Assembly: GCA_002405165.1 (NCBI GenBank)
Contig: DHLF01000011.1
Span: forward strand, 1 to 58,327
DNA: 58,327 nucleotides
Source of the DNA: Christensenella sp. UBA4675
GTDB lineage: Bacteria > Bacillota > Clostridia > Christensenellales > Borkfalkiaceae
Direction of reading: 5' to 3'
This document shows positions 16,613-25,358 of this stretch, piece by piece (the stretch's first letter is position 1; each line of letters begins with the position of its first letter). The notes under the pieces were generated by a model. That model had not been told where the DNA came from and did no database searches. It worked only from the letters and a program-made list of their open reading frames with translations. Position numbers and translations under genes: made by a program.

Positions 16613-18238
16613 TCAATACATTCCGCCCATTCCGCCGTTTGGATTCATTGGTTGTTCGGGAGCGGGAATATCGGTTACGATGCTTTCCGTGGTAAGCAAG
16701 GTAGACGCTATGGAAGAAGCGTTTTGCAATGCAGAACGAGTAACTTTTGTCGGGTCTATAATTCCGCTTTCTACTAAATCGACGTATTCGTTTTTGTAAG
16801 CGTCGAAACCGAAATAGGGTTTTTTAGCGTTTAAAATTCTATTGATTATAACCGAATCGTCAAGTCCTGCGTTTTTGGAAATTTGTCTGTTGGGTTCTTC
16901 TATCGCTTTAAGAATGATTTGCGCGCCCGTCTTTTCGTCTCCGCTTAAAGTTTTAATAAGCTTTTTAATAGGAGCTACTGCGGAAAGTAGAGCAACTCCG
17001 CCACCGGGAACGATACCTTCTTCAACTGCGGCTCTAGTTGCCGCCAAAGCGTCTTCTATACGCAATTTCTTTTCTTTCATTTCAACTTCTGTAGCCGCGC
17101 CTACGTTTATAACTGCAACTCCGCCCGAAAGTTTAGCAAGTCTTTCTTGTAATTTTTCTCTATCGTAATCGGAAGTTGTTTCCGCAATTTGATTTTTAAT
17201 AGAAGCAATACGATTTTTAATGTTTTCGGTTGCGCCTGCGCCGTCAACGATAGTGGTGTTATCCTTATCTACGGTAACTTTGCTAGCTCTACCGAGCATA
17301 TCAACGGTAACGTCTTTAAGTTCTATTCCCAAATCTTTGGAAATTACTTGACCGCCCGTTAAAATAGCTATATCTTCTAGCATTGCTTTTCTCTTATCTC
17401 CGAATGCGGGAGCTTTAACCGCTACGCAGTTGAAAATTCCCTTTAATTTGTTGACGACTAAAGCCGCTAACGCGTCGCCTTCAACGTCTTCGGCAATAAT
17501 TAAAAGTTTTTGACCTTGTTGTGCCAAAGGTTCGATAATGGGTAAAATTTCTTGAATGGAAGAAATTTTCATATCGGTAATTAAAATGTAAGGATTTTCA
17601 AGAACCGCTTCCATTTTGTCGGTGTTAGTTACCATATAAGCGGAAGTATAGCCTCTGTCGAATTGCATACCTTCAACGGTGGTAAGCTCGGTTTTCATGG
17701 TTTTACCTTCTTGTAGGGTAATAACGCCGTCTTTACCTACTTTTTCCATAGCGTCGCTAATTAAAGCGCCTACTTCTTCGTCGCCTGCGGAGTTAGAAGC
17801 TACTTGCGCAATAGCAGTTTTTCCGTCGATTTTTTTCGAAATAGCTTTTAATTCGTCAACTGCAACTTCAACGGCTTTTTTAATACCTCTCTTTAAAATA
17901 ACGGGGTTAGCTCCTGCGGCTAAGTTTTTCAAGCCTTCTCTGATAATTGCTTGCGCCAAAACTACTGCGGTAGTAGTACCGTCGCCCGCAACGTCGTTTG
18001 TTTTTGTGGAAACTTCTTTAACGAGTTGCGCTCCCATATTTTCAAACGGGTCTTCTAGTTCTATTTCTTTCGCAATCGTAACTCCGTCGTTAGTGATTAG
18101 CGGAGCTCCGTATTTTTTATCTAAAACTACGTTTCTACCTTTTGGTCCTAACGTAACTTTAACGGTATCGGCAAGGGTATTAACGCCTTTTTCAAGAGCT
18201 TTTCTAGCGTCTTCGCCGTATTTTATTTGTTTAGCCAT
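16613..18238 (-). CDS. groEL: Chaperonin GroEL (60 kDa)
   Basis: ATP-driven folding chamber, tetradecameric, working with GroES. The 541-residue protein starts MAKQIKYGEDARKALEKG and shows the nucleotide-binding GDGTTTAVVLAQ, the AAVEEGIVPGGGVAL block and the glycine/methionine-rich tail ending NGGMGGMY. GGAGG stands before the start. It follows groES by 14 nt in a two-gene operon controlled at the CIRCE site. Confidence 0.99.
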   Translation of the reverse strand: MAKQIKYGEDARKALEKGVNTLADTVKVTLGPKGRNVVLDKKYGAPLITNDGVTIAKEIELEDPFENMGAQLVKEVSTKTNDVAGDGTTTAVVLAQAIIREGLKNLAAGANPVILKRGIKKAVEVAVDELKAISKKIDGKTAIAQVASNSAGDEEVGALISDAMEKVGKDGVITLQEGKTMKTELTTVEGMQFDRGYTSAYMVTNTDKMEAVLENPYILITDMKISSIQEILPIIEPLAQQGQKLLIIAEDVEGDALAALVVNKLKGIFNCVAVKAPAFGDKRKAMLEDIAILTGGQVISKDLGIELKDVTVDMLGRASKVTVDKDNTTIVDGAGATENIKNRIASIKNQIAETTSDYDREKLQERLAKLSGGVAVINVGAATEVEMKEKKLRIEDALAATRAAVEEGIVPGGGVALLSAVAPIKKLIKTLSGDEKTGAQIILKAIEEPNRQISKNAGLDDSVIINRILNAKKPYFGFDAYKNEYVDLVESGIIDPTKVTRSALQNASSIASTLLTTESIVTDIPAPEQPMNPNGGMGGMY

Positions 18239-18252
18239 TTTAATTCCTCCTA

Positions 18253-18537
18253 TTATTCAACGATAGCCAAAATATCACTTTGGCTGATAATTTTAACTTC
18301 TTTTCCGTCAAGTTTAAAGTCGCTTCCCGCATATTTGTTGCAAAGAACTACGTCGCCGACTTTAACTTGCATTATAACTTCTTTACCGTCTATAATGCCA
18401 CCGGGTCCAACGGCAACTACTACGGCGGTTTGTTGCTTTTCTTGCGACGCGCTCGGTAAGAAAAATCCGCTTTTCGTCGTTTCTTCTTTCGTAGTAGGTT
18501 CTACCACAACTTTATCGAATAATGGTTTTACAGTCAT
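18253..18537 (-). CDS. groES: Co-chaperonin GroES (10 kDa)
   Basis: Heptameric lid of the GroEL chamber, 94 residues. The mobile loop (TKEETTKSGFFLP) and the AVGPGG and VGDVVLCNKYAG strands are typical. AGGAGG precedes the ATG. It is the first gene of the heat-shock operon; a promoter and HrcA operator lie immediately upstream. Confidence 0.98.
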   Translation of the reverse strand: MTVKPLFDKVVVEPTTKEETTKSGFFLPSASQEKQQTAVVVAVGPGGIIDGKEVIMQVKVGDVVLCNKYAGSDFKLDGKEVKIISQSDILAIVE

Positions 18538-18557
18538 TTTTATATCCTCCTAGAAAA

Positions 18558-18584
18558 TTAGCACTCTTTTATTTTGTTTGCTAA
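18558..18584 (-). promoter_or_regulatory. CIRCE operator (HrcA binding site)
   Basis: TTAGCACTC, nine spacer bases, then GTTTGCTAA. The first arm is a perfect match to the CIRCE consensus; the second differs from GAGTGCTAA at two bases. It lies just downstream of the groES promoter, the standard place for HrcA repression in Bacillota. Confidence 0.9.
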
Positions 18585-18588
18585 TTTA

Positions 18589-18616
18589 ATTATATACATT
18601 AAATCGAAGTTGTCAA
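18589..18616 (-). promoter_or_regulatory. Sigma-A promoter of groESL
   Basis: On the minus strand a consensus TTGACA (18611-18616) and TATAAT (18589-18594) are 16 nt apart. Transcription would start just before or inside the CIRCE element, so repressor binding blocks initiation. Confidence 0.88.
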
Positions 18617-18704
18617 CGTTTTTTTAATATTTTTTTGTTTTTTTTAAAAAATCGGATAAATAGCGACGATATATCTTATTGATTTAATTTTAAATATATG
18701 ATAT

Positions 18705-18710
18705 TATAAT
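18705..18710 (+). promoter_or_regulatory. Possible -10 box for the dCMP deaminase operon
   Basis: A TATAAT stands 42 nt upstream of the deaminase start. A TTGATT lies 20 nt upstream of it, too far for a normal -35 box, so only the -10 element is offered. Confidence 0.4.
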
Positions 18711-18752
18711 AGATATATAAAGTCGAAGGCAAAATAAAAAAGGAGTACTATT

Positions 18753-19205
18753 ATGGATAAATGGGAAAAAAGATTTATGGAAATGGCTGAACTCGTTGCC
18801 ACTTGGTCGAGTTGTTATCAAGAAAACAGACACGTCGGGGCGGTAGTTGTCAGGGATAAAAGGATATTGACTACGGGATACAACGGCGCGCCTTCGGGAA
18901 TAGAAAGCTGTAAAGATAGGGGAAGTTGTTTAAGAAGGGAAAGAAATATTGCAAGCGGAACAATGCAAGAAGTATGTTACGCCGTACACGCGGAGCAAAA
19001 CGCTATATGTCAAGCTAGTAAATTAGGAATAAGTTTACAAGACGCGGATTTATATTGTACGCATCAACCTTGCGTAATTTGTTGTAGAATGATAATAAAT
19101 TCGGGTATAAAGAGAGTATATTATAAGTACGGTTATCCCGACGAGTTTTCGCTTCGCCTTTTTAAAGAAGCGGGAATAGAGCTTATTAAATTCGAGGAGA
19201 AATAA
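18753..19205 (+). CDS. Deoxycytidylate (dCMP) deaminase family protein
   Basis: Zinc-dependent deaminase that converts dCMP to dUMP, feeding thymidylate synthesis. The zinc site is complete: H79-A-E81 in VHAEQNAI and P106-C107-x-x-C110 in QPCVICC. The 150 residues also include the GYNGAPSG substrate loop and a second Cys-rich segment typical of this family and of ComEB. AAGGAG precedes the ATG. It heads a five-gene run with cyclophilin, lipoprotein, kinase and dxs, which share no obvious pathway. Confidence 0.9.
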   Translation: MDKWEKRFMEMAELVATWSSCYQENRHVGAVVVRDKRILTTGYNGAPSGIESCKDRGSCLRRERNIASGTMQEVCYAVHAEQNAICQASKLGISLQDADLYCTHQPCVICCRMIINSGIKRVYYKYGYPDEFSLRLFKEAGIELIKFEEK

Positions 19206-19206
19206 A

Positions 19207-19722
19207 ATGAATCCCATAGTTACGATTATAATGGAAAACGGGGACGTAATAAAAGCGGAATTATATCCCGATATTGCGCCCCAAACGGTAAATAATTTTA
19301 TTTACCTAATCAATAAAGGTTTTTACGACGGTTTAACGTTTCATAGGGTTATAAAAGATTTTATGATACAAGGCGGAGATCCCGCGGGTAACGGAACGGG
19401 CGGACCGGGATACAGAATAAAAGGGGAATTTTCTCAAAACGGGCATATAAATAATTTAAAGCACTCAAGAGGAGTTTTATCAATGGCAAGAAGTATGATG
19501 CCAAATAGTGCTGGCTCTCAATTTTTTATAATGCATAAAACGAGTCCGCATTTAGACGGGCAATACGCATCTTTCGGAAAAGTTACGGAGGGAATGGAAA
19601 CGGTTGATAAAATTGCCGACCAAGACACCGATTTTTCCGATAGACCTATAAAAAAATGCGTAATTAAAAAAATGACGGTCGAAACATTTGGAAAGGTATA
19701 TCCCGAACCTGAAAAATTATAA
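19207..19722 (+). CDS. Cyclophilin-type peptidyl-prolyl cis-trans isomerase
   Basis: Cytoplasmic prolyl isomerase (no signal peptide). The catalytic and substrate-binding blocks are visible: FHRVIKDFMIQGGDP with the active-site Arg, SMARSMMPNSAGSQFFI and the GQYASFGKV loop. The 171 residues are normal for the short bacterial form. It starts 1 nt after the deaminase stop and its stop overlaps the next start in TAATG, so all three genes are probably cotranslated. Confidence 0.95.
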   Translation: MNPIVTIIMENGDVIKAELYPDIAPQTVNNFIYLINKGFYDGLTFHRVIKDFMIQGGDPAGNGTGGPGYRIKGEFSQNGHINNLKHSRGVLSMARSMMPNSAGSQFFIMHKTSPHLDGQYASFGKVTEGMETVDKIADQDTDFSDRPIKKCVIKKMTVETFGKVYPEPEKL

Positions 19723-21662
19723 TGAAAAAAAAGTTTATATTGCTAGCGTTATTTTTAACGTTTATCGTATCGGTATTTTGTTCTTGTTTTTCTTCTAAAG
19801 ACGACGAAACGAATAAAATTACCTTAGAAGTCGGTCAAACGTACGATTTTTATTACGAAGAAAACGCAAATTATTATTCTTCGGATAATCAAATTGCCAC
19901 GGTAGACGAAAACGGACTTGTAGAAGCGAAAGCTGTTGGTAAATGTATAATTACGGCTAGCAAATACGCAAATTTTAAAAAACTTAATTTAACGGTAGTT
20001 GAAAAAAGCGTTCCTACTCCCGATTATTTTATTGTAATAAAAATAGGAGAAACTTATACTTTTAACGCTCAAACTTCGTCTGTTTCGGACGATGAAAGCA
20101 TTGCTTTTATGGACTTACAGGGCGTAATTACGGGCGTAGGAGTAGGAGTTTGCCGAATTACCTTTACGGAAAACGGAGTTCAAAAAATAATTCAAGTTAC
20201 CGTCCTTGTCGATTATTACGAAATAACGTATAAATACAATTCTCCTAAAAACGACGGCGTGGTAAAAGTTGCCGTAGGGGAAAAGATGTCCGTTCCAGAC
20301 GTTTACGTGGAAGACGGATATTTTATCGAATGGTTTATAGACGAAGCTTGTACCGTTTCTTATAATTTTTACGATAAAGTTGAAAATGTTTTTACTATTT
20401 ACGGTAAAAAATTTAAAGAAGTAAGCGACGGTTTTTTTGGTTTCGACGACTATAAGCCCGACGGAGTAATGGATAGCGAAGAAGAGTTCGTTAGATATTT
20501 GGATTATATTTATTTCAATCAAATAGAAACTGACATTTTCGTTCAAATGAATTACGACGAATATTATAGCTATACGAAAGAGCGTTTCACGAAAGTTTTA
20601 AGAAGTTCGACGATGCCGTTTGAATCTTTGTCGTATGCTACGAAAACGGTTAGCGGAAAGGAATACGTTGCCGTATTTGTAGAAACGAAATTTCCCAAGA
20701 CTTTAAAAACTTATAAACCGTCTTCTTATCCCGAGCAAATATATGATATAGAGTTTTCTAAATTAGACAATTTTGTTAGCGTAAGAAGCGAAAATTTTGA
20801 CGATTTTAAATATAATAAATTAGAAAAAACCATCAGCGTTGAAAACACAAATCAATTATTTTACGCTTTGGAGCATAGGGTAAAACCTATTCCCGTGAAA
20901 AATTCGGGCGCAGAGATCGCACTTGAAAAATGTAAAGCCATACTTAGAAGAATTTGCGACGATACTTTAACCGACGTTGAAAAAGCAAAAAATATTTATA
21001 CTTATTTAGTAAAAAACGTCGATTACGTTCTTCCTACTTATAGAAGTAATTCGGACGCAATGGATTACGACGCGTTTTATGTGGAAGGCATTTTAAACAA
21101 CGGTGCGGGCGTATGCGACGGAATAAGTAAAACTTTTAGCTGTTTAATGAATATGGAAGGAATTCGTTGCGTAAGGACTACCAGCGTAGACCATGCGTGG
21201 AACGAAGCTTTTATCAACGGAAAATGGTTTACGATAGACGCAACTCACGGAAACGTTTCGACGACCGACGGAAAAGAACTTTTAGCGTATAATAATTTTA
21301 TGATAAACGAAACGATAAAAGAGTCTTACGGTTATGCAGATGATTTAAGAACGGAAATAGTAGCCGACGGCGTTTACGATTATTACGCTAACAGTTATTT
21401 TACTTATAACGGTACGACTTGCGACTATAATATCGGAAGCAAAGAAGAACTTTCTTATTTGTTTAGAGTTGCAAAGCAAATAGCGTTAGAAAACTCGCAA
21501 ACGACGTTTTCGGTAAATTTTGTACTGGATTACGATAGCGGTACGGATTATTCGTCGATAGTAAGTTCGGCAAAAAGAAAAGCGGGAATGTTGTTGACGG
21601 GAGTAAGCGTTTATTTACTGTCCGAAACGGGGAAACCAAATTTAGTAGTAGTATTTAATTAA
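19722..21662 (+). CDS. Surface lipoprotein with Ig-like and transglutaminase-like domains
   Basis: A 646-residue exported protein. The first 22 residues form a signal peptide ending in a cysteine-rich segment (SVFCSC), suggesting lipid attachment though the lipobox is not canonical. Two BIG2-type Ig-like repeats follow (about 28-90 and 102-162), then a Listeria-Bacteroides-type repeat (about 165-235), and a C-terminal transglutaminase-like domain with the triad C465 (GVCDG), H491 (DHAWNE) and D506 (IDATHG). Such domains act as cysteine proteases, peptide cyclisers or cross-linkers at the cell surface; the substrate is unknown. Confidence 0.82.
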   Translation: MKKKFILLALFLTFIVSVFCSCFSSKDDETNKITLEVGQTYDFYYEENANYYSSDNQIATVDENGLVEAKAVGKCIITASKYANFKKLNLTVVEKSVPTPDYFIVIKIGETYTFNAQTSSVSDDESIAFMDLQGVITGVGVGVCRITFTENGVQKIIQVTVLVDYYEITYKYNSPKNDGVVKVAVGEKMSVPDVYVEDGYFIEWFIDEACTVSYNFYDKVENVFTIYGKKFKEVSDGFFGFDDYKPDGVMDSEEEFVRYLDYIYFNQIETDIFVQMNYDEYYSYTKERFTKVLRSSTMPFESLSYATKTVSGKEYVAVFVETKFPKTLKTYKPSSYPEQIYDIEFSKLDNFVSVRSENFDDFKYNKLEKTISVENTNQLFYALEHRVKPIPVKNSGAEIALEKCKAILRRICDDTLTDVEKAKNIYTYLVKNVDYVLPTYRSNSDAMDYDAFYVEGILNNGAGVCDGISKTFSCLMNMEGIRCVRTTSVDHAWNEAFINGKWFTIDATHGNVSTTDGKELLAYNNFMINETIKESYGYADDLRTEIVADGVYDYYANSYFTYNGTTCDYNIGSKEELSYLFRVAKQIALENSQTTFSVNFVLDYDSGTDYSSIVSSAKRKAGMLLTGVSVYLLSETGKPNLVVVFN

Positions 21663-21673
21663 ACGGAGATAGA

Positions 21674-22762
21674 ATGGATTTTTGTAAATTTATTAAAGAT
21701 TTCGGAATTAAAGGCGATTTTAGGGGATACAGAACTTTTTCCGGCGGAAACATAAATTCCACTTACGAGCTAACGGTTTTCGACGGTGAAATAAAAATTT
21801 TCGTATTGCAAAAGATAAATAAGTACGTATTTAAAAATCCCGAACAAGTAATGAGTAATATTGTTAAAATTACTGATTTTATGCGTGAAAATTACGACGG
21901 AGAAGAAACCGTAGACAAAATGGTTTTAAAGTTTTATAAAGACGTAAATACGGGTAAAGCGTACGTTGTGGACGACGACGGAGATTTTTGGCGTTGTTAT
22001 TCTTTTATAGATAATTCGGTTACTTATGATATTTGCGTAGACAAAGATTTAATTGCGGAAGCGGGTAAGGCGTTTGGAAACTTTCAAAAAATGCTAAGCG
22101 ATTTCCCTGCGGACGCGCTTTACGAAACGATACCTAATTTCCACAATACGGTAAAAAGATTTACTGATTTATTTCATTCTTTAATAGACGACGATTCGGA
22201 TAGAGCTAAATCGGCGAAAGAAGAATTGACTTATTTAATAGATAATAGGTTTAATGCGGAAAGCTTATGTACTATGCTCGGTAACGACGAAATTCCTTTA
22301 AGAGTTACGCATAACGATACGAAATGCAACAACGTGCTTTTTGACATGGATACTGGAAAATCGCTTGCGGTAATAGATTTAGATACAGTAATGCCGGGTC
22401 TTGTTGCGTACGACTTCGGGGACGCGGTAAGGAGTATTTGTTCTCTTACCAACGAAGACGAAACGGATTTAGATAAGGTTTGTTTCGATTTAAACAGATT
22501 CGAGGCCTTTACAAAAGGCTTTTTATCGCAAGTTAAAGACGTTTTAACCGAAAAAGAGAAAAAATCTTTAACACTCGCGCCGTACGCCATTACTTGCGAA
22601 TTGTCGTCAAGGTTTTTAGAAGATTATTTAAGGGGCGACAAATATTTCAAAATAAATTATCCTTTGCATAATTTCGATAGGGCAAAATGTCAAATCGCGT
22701 TAGCGAAAGATATTGCTAAAAAGCAAGAAAAGATAACGGAGATTATTAAAAAATACGCATAA
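21674..22762 (+). CDS. APH-fold sugar kinase, N-acetylhexosamine 1-kinase-like
   Basis: A 362-residue aminoglycoside-phosphotransferase-fold kinase. The catalytic loop HNDTKCNN (213-220) and the metal-binding IDLDT (234-238) are intact. The N-terminal blocks SGGNINSTYEL and QKINKYVFKNPEQVM are those of the NahK branch, which phosphorylates GlcNAc or GalNAc at C1 in salvage of host or wall amino sugars. The substrate is inferred from family resemblance only. Its stop overlaps the dxs start (TAATG). Confidence 0.78.
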   Translation: MDFCKFIKDFGIKGDFRGYRTFSGGNINSTYELTVFDGEIKIFVLQKINKYVFKNPEQVMSNIVKITDFMRENYDGEETVDKMVLKFYKDVNTGKAYVVDDDGDFWRCYSFIDNSVTYDICVDKDLIAEAGKAFGNFQKMLSDFPADALYETIPNFHNTVKRFTDLFHSLIDDDSDRAKSAKEELTYLIDNRFNAESLCTMLGNDEIPLRVTHNDTKCNNVLFDMDTGKSLAVIDLDTVMPGLVAYDFGDAVRSICSLTNEDETDLDKVCFDLNRFEAFTKGFLSQVKDVLTEKEKKSLTLAPYAITCELSSRFLEDYLRGDKYFKINYPLHNFDRAKCQIALAKDIAKKQEKITEIIKKYA

Positions 22763-24558
22763 TGTTAGAACAAATTAAATCACCGCAAGACTTAAAGGCT
22801 TTGCCCGTTTCCAAATTAGAAGAATTGTGCGGTGAAATTCGTGAAAAAATAATAAACGTAGTAGAAAAAAACGGGGGACATTTATCTGCTAATTTGGGTT
22901 CGGTAGAGCTAATAGTCGCCCTATATTACGTTTTTGATTTTCCGAGAGATAAAATAGTATTCGACGTGGGGCATCAGTCTTATACTTATAAAATTTTAAC
23001 CGAAAGATACGAATTATTCGAAACTATAAGAAAAGAAAACGGCTTAAGCGGGTTTCCTAATATTTTCGAAAGCGTTTACGATTGTTATTCAAGCGGACAC
23101 GCGGGTTCTTCCATATCGGCGGGGCTCGGGTATTGCTACGCTCGAGATAGGCAAAAACAAGATTATTACGTTATATCGTTTATCGGGGACGGAGCTTTGG
23201 TAAACGGAGTTGCGTTAGAAGGACTTATAAATAATTCCGAAAAACCAGAAAAATTTTTGGTATTACTCAACGATAACGGAATGTCTATAAGTAAAAACAC
23301 AAGCGGACTTTATAGGGCTTTAACGTCTTTAAGCAGAAATAAAACTTATTCAAAAACGATGAAAAAAGCCGATAATAAAATAGGAAAAACGTTTTTCGGA
23401 AAATTTCTTAAAAGAATTAAAAGCTTTATTAAGCGTATTTTTTCGCCGTTTGCGAGTTTAGAATTGTTAGGAATAAGGTATACAGGCGTTTACGACGGAA
23501 ATAACGTAAAGCAAACAGTCAGACTTTTAAAGGATATAAAAAATTCACAAAGAATAAACTTACTTCACGTTAAAACCGTTAAAGGCAAGGGACTTAAAAA
23601 AAGCGAAAACGATTCTGAAAAATATCACGGAATAGGCAAGCATTTTACTTCTAGCGTCAATTCGTTTTCTTGCGCTTTGGGCGAAACTTTAACCGAAATG
23701 GCAAAAGACAAAAATTTTGTTGCGATTTCAGCAGGAATGTTAGACGGTACGGGATTAAAAACGCTTAAAGAAAATTATCCCGAAATTGTTTTAGATGTCG
23801 GCATTTGCGAAGAACACGCTTTAACACTTGCTTCGGGTATCGCGCTTGGCGGAATTAAGCCGTATTGCGCAATTTATTCAACGTTTTTACAACGCGCTTA
23901 CGACCAAATGGTTATAGACGTTTGCTTGCAAAATTTACCTATTTGCGTTTGTATAGATAGGGCGGGACTCGTCGGCGCGGACGGTCAAACTCATCAAGGC
24001 GTGTTTGACGTATCGTACTTGTCGCATATACCAAACTTAACGGTTTTAGCCCCTAAGGACGTAGCGGAATTTAAAAGTATGTTAAAATTTTCTTACGACT
24101 TTAAAACACCGCTTGCAATTCGTTATTGTAACGGTAAAATAGAAGATTTCGCTTGCCACGACGAATTTTCTTTAAAATGGGAAAAAACTTTTGAAACACC
24201 TTCGGCAAAATTAACTATTTTAGCCGTAGGATATAGAATGAACAAATTAGCATTAACTTTTGCCGAAAGCTCGAATTTCGGCGTAAACGTAATAAATGCA
24301 AGAGTTATAAAGCCCTTAGATACTCAAATTCTTAACGATATTTCAACCCCTATTATCACGCTGGAAGAAAACGTGGTAAACGGTGGATTCGGACAATCGG
24401 TTTTGAATTATTATAATTTAATTGACAAAAATATTAAAGTTTTAAATCTTGGAATTAAAGACGAATTCGTTAAACAAGCTTCCGTTGAAAGACAGTTGGA
24501 AATAAACGGATTAGATATAAAAAATTTAAAAATTCAAGCGAAAAAGTTGATAAATTAA
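22762..24558 (+). CDS. dxs: 1-deoxy-D-xylulose-5-phosphate synthase
   Basis: Thiamine diphosphate enzyme that condenses pyruvate and glyceraldehyde-3-phosphate, the first step of the MEP isoprenoid pathway. The 598-residue protein has SANLGSVELIVAL, FDVGHQSYTYK, the ThDP/Mg motif starting GDGALVNGV, EEHALTLASGIA, and DGQTHQGVFD. It is somewhat shorter than the usual 620 residues. A transketolase is unlikely given the domain order and the LGIRYTGVYDG segment. It closes the operon, with a terminator behind it. Confidence 0.93.
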   Translation: MLEQIKSPQDLKALPVSKLEELCGEIREKIINVVEKNGGHLSANLGSVELIVALYYVFDFPRDKIVFDVGHQSYTYKILTERYELFETIRKENGLSGFPNIFESVYDCYSSGHAGSSISAGLGYCYARDRQKQDYYVISFIGDGALVNGVALEGLINNSEKPEKFLVLLNDNGMSISKNTSGLYRALTSLSRNKTYSKTMKKADNKIGKTFFGKFLKRIKSFIKRIFSPFASLELLGIRYTGVYDGNNVKQTVRLLKDIKNSQRINLLHVKTVKGKGLKKSENDSEKYHGIGKHFTSSVNSFSCALGETLTEMAKDKNFVAISAGMLDGTGLKTLKENYPEIVLDVGICEEHALTLASGIALGGIKPYCAIYSTFLQRAYDQMVIDVCLQNLPICVCIDRAGLVGADGQTHQGVFDVSYLSHIPNLTVLAPKDVAEFKSMLKFSYDFKTPLAIRYCNGKIEDFACHDEFSLKWEKTFETPSAKLTILAVGYRMNKLALTFAESSNFGVNVINARVIKPLDTQILNDISTPIITLEENVVNGGFGQSVLNYYNLIDKNIKVLNLGIKDEFVKQASVERQLEINGLDIKNLKIQAKKLIN

Positions 24559-24572
24559 ATATGATAATAAAA

Positions 24573-24606
24573 TTACACGACGGCTGAATTTTCAGTCGTC
24601 GTGTAA
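24573..24606. terminator. Bidirectional terminator between dxs and the TetR gene
   Basis: A 16-bp stem (24573-24588 with 24591-24606, one G-T pair) of the form TTACACGACGGCTGAA sits between two converging genes, 14 nt after dxs and 25 nt beyond the TetR gene end. T-richness on each side is modest. Confidence 0.8.
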
Positions 24607-24631
24607 AATGCATTAAATAAATTAAAATGGA

Positions 24632-25204
24632 TTATAAATAAAATCTTCTTTGTTTAAAGTTTTTAACCCAAGCTTTCGTGTAGGCTTCAAGCTCGTCAAG
24701 GGTAGTTGCCGAGTAACCCCTACAACACTTAACGTATTCGCAAAGTAGACCTTCTATAAAAATATTTATTTCCATATCTAAGTAGTTTTTATTTTTTAAA
24801 TCTTTATTTTGGTTGCATAATTCTAAAAATTTGTTAGACACGATAGAAGTTAATTTTTTTGCAGTAAAAATAAAATCGTTAGAATTACAAAGTTGTTTGT
24901 AATTTTCGTTATTTTGCTTAATGTAGCTAAACATTATATCTATAAATTGTTCTACGTTGGTCGGACTTAAAAGAGTAGAATTGTCAAAAAATACGTCTAT
25001 AAGTTCGTTTTCGTAGTCTTCCGCCACGCCGTATATGTCGTTGTAGTGGGAATAAAAAGACCCCCTGCTTATTTCGGCTCTTTTACAAAGTTCGCTAACG
25101 GTAATTAAACTTAGTTCTTTTTTTTCTGCAAGCATTTGCGCAAATACTTTTTTTATGGTTTTTCTGGTTTTTTTAGAAGAATTATTCAAGTTTTTTGCTT
25201 TCAT
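24632..25204 (-). CDS. TetR family transcriptional regulator
   Basis: A 190-residue regulator. An N-terminal helix-turn-helix (about 35-62) contains ITVSELCKRAEISRGSFYSHY, which is the TetR signature in form; write-up of the ligand domain is not possible because it matches no named group. AAGGAG precedes the ATG. It diverges from the lipid kinase gene, and the shared intergenic region is the likely operator region, so it may control that kinase or itself. Arrangement and length resemble the regulators related to DhaS/AcrR of unknown ligand. Confidence 0.85.
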   Translation of the reverse strand: MKAKNLNNSSKKTRKTIKKVFAQMLAEKKELSLITVSELCKRAEISRGSFYSHYNDIYGVAEDYENELIDVFFDNSTLLSPTNVEQFIDIMFSYIKQNNENYKQLCNSNDFIFTAKKLTSIVSNKFLELCNQNKDLKNKNYLDMEINIFIEGLLCEYVKCCRGYSATTLDELEAYTKAWVKNFKQRRFYL

Positions 25205-25271
25205 TATTACTCCTTAAATCGACAAATTTATTTACATTGTTTAAATTTTTACACCAAAATAATGCTTGTAC

Positions 25272-25300
25272 TTGTTTTATTTTGTTATGGACAGTATAAT
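25272..25300 (+). promoter_or_regulatory. Sigma-A-type promoter of the lipid kinase gene
   Basis: TTGTTT (25272-25277), 17 nt, TATAAT (25295-25300). It faces away from the TetR gene and lies 58 nt before the kinase start. The same hexamers and spacing occur at the ftsQ promoter. Confidence 0.72.
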
Positions 25301-25358
25301 GTATAATATAAAAAAAGTCAACAATGTTTACCTTTTGACGTTTCGGAGGAATTTACTA

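Noticed and set aside
17679..18266. Long plus-strand open frame opposite groEL
   Set aside because: Mirror of a strongly conserved gene; frame-shadow coding is common there and it lacks a start signal.
18679..18710. TTGATT and TATAAT as a promoter for the dCMP deaminase
   Set aside because: The spacer of 20 nt is too long; only the -10 box is listed.
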